Source: Leptolyngbya sp. SIO4C5 (GTDB lineage Bacteria; Cyanobacteriota; Cyanobacteriia; Phormidesmidales; Phormidesmidaceae). Taken from it: a stretch of DNA of 5,305 nucleotides. The notes under the pieces are model-generated. The model was given only the letters and a program-made list of their open reading frames with translations. It did not search any database and was not told where the DNA came from. The stretch is taken from assembly GCA_010671965.1 (NCBI GenBank), contig JAAHIC010000364.1, positions 1-5,305 on the forward strand. The letters run 5' to 3'. A program made the position numbers and the translations under genes. Every line of letters starts with the position of its first letter. The stretch's first letter is position 1. Shown one piece after another: positions 1 to 4,869 of the stretch.

Positions 1-76
1 TCTAGGGGTCGAGATAGGATCCTGACGGCCCCTAGTGTCCCAAATTTTGAACTGTGTAACTTAGCAAACGACGACT
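1..76. other. Upstream edge region with strong hairpin
   Basis: Leader ahead of the SWIM gene. Positions 2-11 pair with 26-35: seven perfect base pairs (CTAGGGG with CCCCTAG), a G-T wobble, then two more pairs, leaving a 14-nt loop that contains the palindrome AGGATCCT. No T-run follows directly, so it is not a textbook intrinsic terminator; it could be the end signal of an upstream gene or a leader structure. Frame 1 is open from the window edge to a TGA at 106-108, so the tail of an upstream gene could overlap the SWIM start, but that 35-residue stretch is not recognisable. No convincing promoter was found here. Confidence 0.45.
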
Positions 77-904
77 ATGACCAGCTATCGATCAACCCCC
101 GCCGCTGAGTACAACATGGAGGAAGAAGCCTGGTGGGTGCAGCAGTGGGTAGATCTGCTCAACGCCTATCGCTTCAAAAAGCGCCTAGAGCGGGGACGAC
201 GCTATGCCAGAGAAGGTCACATTCTCAGCCTGGATTTTGCCGGTGCGAAAGTGTCGGCCAAAGTGCAGGGCACAGCGCCTGAACCCTATACGCTCTCTAT
301 TTGGATTGATCCGTTTACAGACGAAGACTGGAACTACGTCGTTGACACCCTAGCGGAAAAGGCTATTTTCTCCGCTCAGCTCCTCGCCGGGGAAATGCCG
401 CTCAACATCGAAGCCGTCTTTACGGCCAACGGCCTCAATCTTTTTCCCTTCTCGCTGTCAGACGTTCACTCTCGCTGTAGCTGCCCCGATCCGAAAAATC
501 CCTGCAAGCACATTGCAGCGGTTTACTATCAGCTAGGAGACTTCTTCCGTGAAGATCCCTTTGTTATCTTTCAGCTTCGGGGACGCACTAAAGCCCAGAT
601 TTTAGAAGCGCTACGACAGCGCCGCCGCCAAGCAGGATTGACGGAGACGACTGCCGCCTCGGTTAATCCAGAAGAGAAAAAAGCGATCGAACCTGAAGCT
701 GCCCCCCTCGACCTAGAGCAGTTTTGGCAGTACAGCGAAGCGCTCGATCCCTCAATGGTGGTGATTACACCAGCAGAAAGCACAGTCCTAGATAACTTGG
801 GTACAATCCCGCTGCCAGCCGGAGAGGCGCAGGCCGTCATGGCTTACCTCAAAGCGGTCTATCAAAGCGTGGCGCAGCAGGCCATGATGAAAGCGCTTAG
901 CTAG
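77..904 (+). CDS. SWIM zinc-finger domain protein
   Basis: A 275-residue soluble protein. The diagnostic part is CSCPDPKNPCKH at residues 134-145, which fits the SWIM zinc-binding pattern CxCx(n)CxH (C134, C136, C143, H145). SWIM domains bind DNA or proteins; in many bacteria, as with B. subtilis YwqB/YwqA, the gene is next to an SNF2-family helicase, so an SNF2 gene may lie just left of the window (inference). The N-terminal half, residues 17-130, starts with a Trp-rich segment (EAWWVQQWVDLL) and a basic helix (FKKRLERGRRYAREG), typical of cyanobacterial members. Residues 180-210 form a charged linker and the C-terminus is an uncharacterised helical extension. The first in-frame start after the TAG at 62-64 is the ATG at 77, but ATG 116 (M14) is a realistic alternative; neither has a good Shine-Dalgarno. 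The gene ends 9 bp from the convergent HpsJ-like gene. The SWIM call is firm; the biological role is unknown. Confidence 0.9.
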   Translation: MTSYRSTPAAEYNMEEEAWWVQQWVDLLNAYRFKKRLERGRRYAREGHILSLDFAGAKVSAKVQGTAPEPYTLSIWIDPFTDEDWNYVVDTLAEKAIFSAQLLAGEMPLNIEAVFTANGLNLFPFSLSDVHSRCSCPDPKNPCKHIAAVYYQLGDFFREDPFVIFQLRGRTKAQILEALRQRRRQAGLTETTAASVNPEEKKAIEPEAAPLDLEQFWQYSEALDPSMVVITPAESTVLDNLGTIPLPAGEAQAVMAYLKAVYQSVAQQAMMKALS

Positions 905-913
905 TTGCCTGCG

Positions 914-1696
914 TTAGGCGGTGCGGCTCATCGCCAATAGCCGCCGCAGCCCTAGCCAGCCAATGATGGTGTAGCCGATGGCCAGCAGCAAGCTGCTGAT
1001 AGCCACCCTAAATCCTGACTTAACGGCTTCTTGGCGAATTTGCTTTTCAGCTTCTTGGCGGCGACCCCCAATTTGGGTTTCAGCCTGCTGCCTAGCCTGG
1101 CCGAGCTGCTGCTCCAAAAAGTCATCTAAGGCCGCTGGATCGTCGCGAAACTGCTCAATAAAAGCCAGTTGTTCTTGAGAAAGCTGGCCCTGCTCAACCG
1201 CCTGCTGGAGTTGGTTCTCATTGGCCAACAAGGAGCCAAGCTGGTCGCGCTGCTGGGCAAAGCGCTGCTCTAGCTGCGTTGTCACCTGCCCGACTTCGGT
1301 ATCGATTCGCTCCAAGGCTTCTCTGCTGGTAATTCTGACGTTGTTGGGATGCAGCACCGTCAAAACGATAAAGAGCAGCCCTAGCAGGCTAGAGAGCAGA
1401 CAAACCCAAAATCGAGCATCGGCCAGCAGGCTGCGGCTACGACTGATCACACCGACATTGCTGTCAATCCAGGCACCTGTCAGCACTAGGGCAATGCCGA
1501 CTAAAGGGACAATGCCGCGATCGACAAGCTGAGTGGTTGTGGCTAGCTGCCACTGGGCATCTAGAAAACGAGGCGGAATCACTAAAATTAAAAAGTCAAT
1601 TAGCGCTGCAACAATTGTGATTGCACCGACAAGCTTGAGGGAAATTGCAGCCAGTGGAGATGCCACGGCTTTACCCGTTGTATTTGCAGAACTCAT
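914..1696 (-). CDS. HpsJ-like multi-pass membrane protein with coiled coil
   Basis: A 260-residue membrane protein. Hydrophobic segments lie at about residues 18-40, 61-77, 97-115 and 229-249. Between the third and fourth is a Gln/Glu-rich, Ala-rich helical stretch (about 124-226) that reads as a coiled coil. The motif QWQLATTTQLVDRGIVPLVG, residues 49-67, matches what I recall of the cyanobacterial HpsJ-like family, named after a gene required for hormogonium polysaccharide production and motility in Nostoc. Many family members are outside hps clusters and have no known role, and no glycosyltransferase or pilin gene is visible here, so I give no symbol. The ATG at 1694-1696 is the only possible start: the upstream frame runs to a TAG without another ATG, GTG or TTG. 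There is only a weak GAG six bases before it, after a T6 run. It is transcribed away from pgl and converges on the SWIM gene, leaving 9 bp between stop codons. The membrane topology is clear; the family name is moderately certain. Confidence 0.85.
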   Translation of the reverse strand: MSSANTTGKAVASPLAAISLKLVGAITIVAALIDFLILVIPPRFLDAQWQLATTTQLVDRGIVPLVGIALVLTGAWIDSNVGVISRSRSLLADARFWVCLLSSLLGLLFIVLTVLHPNNVRITSREALERIDTEVGQVTTQLEQRFAQQRDQLGSLLANENQLQQAVEQGQLSQEQLAFIEQFRDDPAALDDFLEQQLGQARQQAETQIGGRRQEAEKQIRQEAVKSGFRVAISSLLLAIGYTIIGWLGLRRLLAMSRTA

Positions 1697-1741
1697 AAAA
1701 AACTCGCGAAATGCCTCAGTAGACTATTTTGCCGTGTGATT

Positions 1742-1757
1742 TGTAAAAAACTGCACA
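1742..1757. promoter_or_regulatory. Candidate NtcA/CRP-family site
   Basis: The sequence is TGTA-N8-CACA, matching seven of the eight fixed bases of the NtcA consensus tGTA-N8-TACa; the only mismatch is C for T at 1754. NtcA is the global nitrogen regulator of cyanobacteria. The site is 46-61 bp upstream of the HpsJ-like start and about 223 bp upstream of the pgl start, so the HpsJ-like gene is the likelier target. Such a short pattern occurs by chance in AT-rich DNA, so this is only a candidate. Confidence 0.25.
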
Positions 1758-1861
1758 TTTTTCGCAAAAATATCCAATCAAATCGGAAAATCTTTGCTAA
1801 AACAAGCCTAGAGTCAGCCGGATAAAAGCGCTTGGTAGTTTACAAAATCCCCTGCCGCAGA

Positions 1862-1889
1862 TTTACAGATGGGCAGGAATGCCTAAAGT
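1862..1889 (+). promoter_or_regulatory. Candidate sigma-70-type promoter for pgl
   Basis: TTTACA (1862-1867, five of six bases of TTGACA) is followed by a 16-bp spacer and TAAAGT (1884-1889, four of six bases of TATAAT). Transcription would begin near 1896, giving a leader of about 84 nt. The left arm of the 1871-1918 dyad fills the spacer and the right arm lies just after the predicted start, an arrangement expected of an operator. This is a visual match only. Confidence 0.3.
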
Positions 1890-1918
1890 ATAGACGGTCT
1901 GACTGAGCATTCCTGTCC
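1871..1918. repeat. Long inverted repeat upstream of pgl
   Basis: The left arm GGGCAGGAATGC (1871-1882) pairs with GCATTCCTGTCC (1907-1918) over 12 positions, 11 Watson-Crick and one G-T, including nine perfect consecutive pairs. The 24-base centre itself contains the small dyad AGAC-G-GTCT (1892-1900). There is no trailing T-run, so it is not an intrinsic terminator for the + strand. The left arm also contains GGCAGG (1872-1877), which can instead pair with CCTGCC at 1851-1856, so two hairpins would be mutually exclusive in an RNA that covers both. It could be a DNA operator or a leader switch. Confidence 0.6.
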
Positions 1919-1979
1919 CCGTAGCTTTAAGATGAGAGCTGGTTTTTACGCTTGCTGTGAGTCCTTTAAATAGTGCCTA

Positions 1980-2711
1980 ATGAAGCCAACTATCGAAGTT
2001 TTGTCCGATAAAGCTCAGCTAATTGAGCGATCGCAGGCGGTCATTACCGAAAAGATTCGCGCCGCGATCGCTCAGAAAGGCCGCTGTACCCTAGCGCTGG
2101 CGGGTGGCAGTACCCCTAAGCCTATCTACGCCGCGATCGCTCAGCAGGATCTGCCTTGGGACAAGCTGTTCGTCTTTTGGGGGGATGAGCGCTACGTGCC
2201 CAGCGATCACCCTAACAGCAACGAGGGCATGGCTCGCTCGGTGTGGCTGAATCAGGTACCGATCCCGGCTGAAAATATTTTTCCGATACCGACAACCGCG
2301 CCAACCCCGGCGGCAGCCGCCGAAACCTATGAGCAAACGCTAAGAACTTTCTTTCAAGCTTCAGGCTCAGAAATACCGAGCTTAGATATTGTGCTGCTGG
2401 GTTTAGGCGATGATGCTCATACCGCTTCGCTGTTTCCTCAGACCGCAGCGCTGCAGGTGCGCGATCGCCTGGTGACGGTGGGCGACAAGGCCGGTGAACC
2501 GCGTCTAACCCTGACGGTGCCGCTCATCAATCAGGCCGGGGCAGTCATTTTCATCGTGGCGGGGGCTAATAAGCAGGATGCTCTAGCCCACGTCTTCAGC
2601 GCTGAAGCTGATGATCAAACCTACCCGGCCCGGTTAATTCAGCCCCACGGAGAGCTGTGGTGGCTATTAGATACGGCGGCAGGCGCTAATTTAAGCCTCT
2701 TTACGGGTTAA
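1980..2711 (+). CDS. pgl: 6-phosphogluconolactonase
   Basis: Hydrolyses 6-phospho-D-glucono-1,5-lactone to 6-phosphogluconate, the second step of the oxidative pentose phosphate pathway, in the cytoplasm; in cyanobacteria this pathway supplies NADPH in the dark. The 243-residue length is normal for the family. Visible motifs are the phosphate-binding LALAGGSTPKPIY (38-50), FWGDERYVP (66-74, acidic D69/E70 and R71), and GLGDDAHTASLFP (141-153), whose His147 corresponds to the proposed catalytic base. The common G(E/D)DGH form has Ala for Gly here, which I believe is usual in cyanobacterial enzymes. The C-terminal RLIQPHGELWWLLD (218-231) is also characteristic. The ATG at 1980 is the first possible start after an in-frame TAG at 1971-1973; there is no Shine-Dalgarno. 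Three HIP1 octamers lie in its first 160 bp. It is probably transcribed from its own promoter in the upstream gap. Confidence 0.97.
   Translation: MKPTIEVLSDKAQLIERSQAVITEKIRAAIAQKGRCTLALAGGSTPKPIYAAIAQQDLPWDKLFVFWGDERYVPSDHPNSNEGMARSVWLNQVPIPAENIFPIPTTAPTPAAAAETYEQTLRTFFQASGSEIPSLDIVLLGLGDDAHTASLFPQTAALQVRDRLVTVGDKAGEPRLTLTVPLINQAGAVIFIVAGANKQDALAHVFSAEADDQTYPARLIQPHGELWWLLDTAAGANLSLFTG
2060..2144 (+). repeat. 16-bp direct repeat inside pgl
   Basis: CGCCGCGATCGCTCAG occurs at 2060-2075 and again at 2129-2144, 69 bp apart and in the same frame, each around a HIP1 octamer. Both copies encode Ala-Ala-Ile-Ala-Gln (residues 28-32 and 51-55). It is most likely HIP1 embedded in similar helix codons rather than a duplication of the gene. 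Confidence 0.8.
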
Positions 2712-2736
2712 GCTGAGTTTTTGCATTCGTTGAGAG

Positions 2737-2769
2737 AACCGAGGAGTATTAAAATTCTCCCATAAGGTT
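2737..2769 (+). terminator. Possible weak terminator after pgl
   Basis: A layered hairpin: AACC (2737-2740) with GGTT (2766-2769) outside, then GGAG (2743-2746) with CTCC (2757-2760), a T-T mismatch, an AT/AT pair and a TAAA loop. It is followed by an AT-rich stretch rather than a clean T-run. It lies 25 bp after the pgl stop. The stem is interrupted, so any termination would be partial. Confidence 0.3.
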
Positions 2770-2770
2770 T

Positions 2771-2792
2771 AATCAAATTTTGCAGTTTGATT
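2771..2792. repeat. AT-rich dyad before the first FHA gene
   Basis: AATCAAA (2771-2777) and TTTGATT (2786-2792) form a perfect 7-bp inverted repeat with an 8-base spacer, ending 35 bp before the first FHA start. It could be a regulator site; AATCAAAT also appears in the divergent region at 1777-1784. TAAAAT at 2750-2755 resembles a -10 box, but no good -35 is at the proper distance. Confidence 0.4.
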
Positions 2793-2827
2793 GTCTGATA
2801 TCCGGTTGCAGAGGAAGGAAATAGCCC

Positions 2828-3559
2828 ATGATTGTCTGTCCGAACTGCAGTCACCAAAACCCTGACGGGGCGGTTCAGTGTGAAGCTTGCTACACGCCCC
2901 TGCCCAGTACAATGGCCTGTCCTAGCTGTGGGGCAACTGTGCAGTCGGATGCTAGCTTTTGTGGGCAATGCGGTTTTGACTTGAGAGCGCTGTCGGCTGC
3001 AGCTTCCCAGTCTGTAGAGGGGGGCGCTGCGGGCACCGTTGAAATTCCCCAGCTTGATCCGCCTGATCCGCTAATTCCACCTGACCCGATTGAGCCAGAG
3101 CCAGCCGCTACCGGCACGGCCTATCAGGCTCCAGAAACGGCTTCGTCTGAAGCAGCTCCGGCTGCAGCGCCACCTGATCCGGCCTCTGCCTCGCCGACCA
3201 GCGGCAATGATACTTCCACTCAGCTACAGGTGACCCAGGCCAAGCTGCTGCATGTACAAACCGATACACCGCTAGAGCTTCCACCAACGCTGTCCCTCAT
3301 TCGGATTGGCAAACCCAACGACCGGGTGCCACCGGATATTGATGTCTCTGGCTTTCCAGATTCAGAAATTGTGTCTAGGGTTCACGCGAATATTCGGGTT
3401 GAAGGAGACATCTACTATATTGAGGATGTAGGCAGCTCTAATGGAACCTACGTCAACAATATGCCGCTCTCCTACGGCAATCGCCATCGATTGCGCTCAG
3501 GCGATCGCATTGCTTTAGGCAAAGGCGATAAAGTGTCTTTTATCTTCCAAGCTTCATAA
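2828..3559 (+). CDS. Double zinc-ribbon FHA domain protein
   Basis: A 243-residue soluble protein with three parts. Residues 4-48 hold two zinc ribbons (C4/C7/C18/C21 and C31/C34/C45/C48), each CPxC...CxxC. Residues 53-135 are a Pro/Ala/Glu-rich flexible linker with repeated PPDP units. Residues about 140-243 are a forkhead-associated (FHA) domain: IRIGK (158-162), SRVHA (183-187), EDVGSSNGTYVNN (199-211) and SGDRIALG (224-231). FHA domains bind phosphothreonine, so this is a probable reader of Ser/Thr kinase signalling. One oddity is Lys162 where most FHA domains have Arg after IG, a residue that normally helps hold the phosphate. The start is well supported: a purine-rich GAGGAAGGAA lies at 2811-2820, 7 nt before the ATG. 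It is the first gene of an apparent operon with the second FHA gene (45 bp downstream) and the LRAT-like gene. The domain calls are firm; the partner is unknown. Confidence 0.93.
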   Translation: MIVCPNCSHQNPDGAVQCEACYTPLPSTMACPSCGATVQSDASFCGQCGFDLRALSAAASQSVEGGAAGTVEIPQLDPPDPLIPPDPIEPEPAATGTAYQAPETASSEAAPAAAPPDPASASPTSGNDTSTQLQVTQAKLLHVQTDTPLELPPTLSLIRIGKPNDRVPPDIDVSGFPDSEIVSRVHANIRVEGDIYYIEDVGSSNGTYVNNMPLSYGNRHRLRSGDRIALGKGDKVSFIFQAS

Positions 3560-3604
3560 CTTTGCCCTAGACCGTAGACCGTTTGCTGCAACTCCCATCA
3601 ATGC

Positions 3605-4102
3605 TTGAGTAATGTGATTACGCTGTCTTTACTACATCCACTGAATAAAAACCCCTTACAGCACTGGACTTTTGAGAAAGAATCAGTCGTTCGCATCGGT
3701 CGGTCTACCGATAACGATGTCATTCTCTATAGCGCTGTCGTTTCACGTCATCACGTGGAGCTGAGACGCACCGACCAGGGCTGGGAAATCAATAGTTTAG
3801 GAACAAACGGTACTTATTTAGAAGGTAAACGAATTACCCAGGTGCCTGTTGAAGACGGCATTATCATTCGTTTAGCGCGCTCTGGCCCTAATATTCAGAT
3901 TCGCGTTGGGGCTGATGGTCATGAGGTGATTAAGTCTAACCTGTTTAGCCGCGCCACTCCGCCTGCCACTGAAAAGCAGGTAACAACCACCACAAACCCC
4001 AGTGAAGATACCTTGGGCAAACCGGGTAAGCAAACTTCAGACAGCGCAGCTCCCTCCAGTACCCTGTCGGGAGCGCTCTATTCTTCAAAACCCGCTCCCT
4101 GA
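3605..4102 (+). CDS. Short FHA domain protein with Ser/Thr-rich tail
   Basis: A 165-residue soluble protein when counted from TTG 3605. The FHA domain spans residues about 5-102: RIGRSTDNDV (30-39), VVSRHHVEL (45-53) and SLGTNGTYLEGKRI (64-77). Here the phosphate-contacting Arg33, Ser47 and Asn68 are all present, so canonical phosphothreonine binding is expected. Residues 111-165 are a disordered Ser/Thr/Pro-rich tail that could itself be phosphorylated. The start is unusual: the frame is open back to a TAG at 3575-3577 but contains no ATG. TTG 3605 or GTG 3614 must be used, and GTG, giving an MITLSLLHP start, is quite plausible. There is no clear Shine-Dalgarno, and the gap from the first FHA gene is only 45 bp, so co-transcription is likely. 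It ends 29 bp before the best start of the LRAT-like gene. The function beyond phosphopeptide binding is not known. Confidence 0.88.
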   Translation: MSNVITLSLLHPLNKNPLQHWTFEKESVVRIGRSTDNDVILYSAVVSRHHVELRRTDQGWEINSLGTNGTYLEGKRITQVPVEDGIIIRLARSGPNIQIRVGADGHEVIKSNLFSRATPPATEKQVTTTTNPSEDTLGKPGKQTSDSAAPSSTLSGALYSSKPAP

Positions 4103-4131
4103 TATTGGCCACCAACAAGTCACCAAAATTT

Positions 4132-4842
4132 ATGGCCAAGGGCGATCAAATCTACGCCATGCGGAAGCTGATGGGATTCACAGGAGTCTATGAGCATCAC
4201 GGAATTGACTGCGGTGACGGCAGCGTCATTCACTACCGCAAAACGGGAGAGGCCATGATTGCGCAAACAGACTACCGTACCTTTGGCCAAGGTGGGCCTA
4301 TCTTCACGCGGCATCAGTCAGTTTCATTCATTCCCGACGTCGTGATTGAGCGGGCCAAAAGCCGTTTGGGGGAACGTCGCTATGATCTTTTGACGAACAA
4401 CTGTGAACACTTTGCAACCTGGTGCAAGACAGGACGTAGCCACAGCGCCCAGCTTACTAACTTTGGCCTGCACCTCGATCGCTTTTCAACTTCTGAACTG
4501 CGCCAGGTAATTACTGATGTCGTTGGTCATAAAGCTGCCGACAGTACGCTGACGCTGATTTCAGCGGCCCTCAAAAACGTAGCGATCGCCCAGCAGAGTC
4601 TCTTGCCGCAGGCCCAGCGGGCGCAGCAAGAGATAGATACCTGGCACCGGGTGGCCCAGCTCGCGGTTAAACAAAATCGGGATGACTTGGCCAGAGCGGC
4701 GCTGCACCGTAAACTAGCGGCTCGCCAGCAGCAGACTGAGCTGCAGTCTCAGCTAGAGCAGCTCACAGAGTTGCAGACGACGCTGCAGAAAAATCAGCAG
4801 CTAGCACTCAGGCAGGAATCTCAAGGCAATCAGTATTCTTAA
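4132..4842 (+). CDS. LRAT-like domain fused to PspA/Vipp1-like helical segment
   Basis: A 236-residue protein when counted from ATG 4132. The N-terminal part (about 1-105) is a lecithin:retinol acyltransferase-like domain of the NlpC/P60 superfamily: it opens with KGDQIYA, has YEHHGIDCGDGSVIHY (20-35), and has TNNCEHF (88-94). The likely catalytic set is His22, His34 and Cys91. Relatives are thiol-dependent acyltransferases or phospholipases that act on lipids; retinol itself is not an expected substrate here. Residues about 149-231 are a charged coil whose core EIDTWHRVAQLA (167-178) and LARAALHRK (186-194) strongly resembles the middle hairpin of PspA and Vipp1/IM30. The N-terminal amphipathic helix of those proteins is absent. 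There is no signal peptide or membrane segment. A TTG at 4105, two bases after the preceding stop, would add nine residues, but the ATG fits the usual start of LRAT domains just before the GD motif. It is the third gene of the FHA cluster. The LRAT call is firm and the PspA likeness strong; the substrate is unknown. Confidence 0.9.
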   Translation: MAKGDQIYAMRKLMGFTGVYEHHGIDCGDGSVIHYRKTGEAMIAQTDYRTFGQGGPIFTRHQSVSFIPDVVIERAKSRLGERRYDLLTNNCEHFATWCKTGRSHSAQLTNFGLHLDRFSTSELRQVITDVVGHKAADSTLTLISAALKNVAIAQQSLLPQAQRAQQEIDTWHRVAQLAVKQNRDDLARAALHRKLAARQQQTELQSQLEQLTELQTTLQKNQQLALRQESQGNQYS

Positions 4843-4860
4843 TCAATCAAAGAATATTGA
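4830..4860 (+). terminator. AT-rich hairpin spanning the LRAT gene stop codon
   Basis: TCAGTATTCTT (4830-4840) pairs with AAGAATATTGA (4850-4860) over 11 positions, with one G-U, around a 9-nt loop. The TAA stop (4840-4842) begins at the last base of the left arm. There is no T-run after it, so it may be a weak terminator or an element that protects the mRNA 3' end. Confidence 0.4.
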
Positions 4861-4869
4861 CGCGAAGCT

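Larger units (their letters stand above)
1697..1979. promoter_or_regulatory. Divergent intergenic regulatory region (HpsJ-like / pgl)
   Basis: A 283-bp gap between two divergently transcribed genes, the longest non-coding stretch in the window, which must carry both promoters. The half nearest the HpsJ-like gene (about 1725-1800) is AT-rich and holds a small dyad, ATTTTT-CGC-AAAAAT (1757-1771), and an NtcA-like palindrome. On the minus strand TTGCGA, a 16-base spacer and TACAAA form a weak candidate promoter for the HpsJ-like gene. The half nearest pgl holds two TTTACA hexamers 23 bp apart (1839-1844 and 1862-1867) and a long dyad at 1871-1918. No small open reading frame stood out. Confidence 0.6.

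Noticed and set aside
571..840. Open frame on the minus strand inside the SWIM gene
   Set aside because: It is antisense to a well-supported gene, is low in recognisable motifs and has no start signal.
978..1739. Three plus-strand open frames (978-1178, 1221-1532, 1533-1739) opposite the HpsJ-like gene
   Set aside because: They are Ser/Arg/Cys-rich translations of the antisense of a membrane and coiled-coil gene, with no domain or ribosome site.
1757..1771. ATTTTT-CGC-AAAAAT dyad as a terminator
   Set aside because: It has only A/T pairs and a 3-base loop and lies upstream of both divergent genes, so termination makes no sense; chance in AT-rich DNA is likely.
2091..2336. Minus-strand open frame within pgl
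   Set aside because: Shadow of a conserved gene; Arg/Gly-rich composition is typical of antisense HIP1-rich DNA.
3050..3100. Repeated GATCCGCCTGATCCG-like units in the FHA linker as a DNA repeat array
   Set aside because: The units are irregular and are explained by the Pro-Asp-Pro-rich protein linker.
2708..3117. Minus-strand open frames over the first FHA gene and the gap before it (2708-2968, 2890-3117)
   Set aside because: They overlap the zinc-ribbon and linker codons and show no family features; the gap is better explained by hairpins and the FHA ribosome site.
4105..4131. TTG 4105 as the start of the LRAT-like gene
   Set aside because: It is possible and would allow coupling to the preceding stop, but there is no ribosome site and the added nine residues lie outside the domain; ATG 4132 places the start just before the GD motif.
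3945..4314. Open frames at the FHA2/LRAT junction (3945-4139 minus, 4002-4193 plus, 4120-4314 minus)
   Set aside because: They are out of frame with two well-supported genes and have no coding signature.
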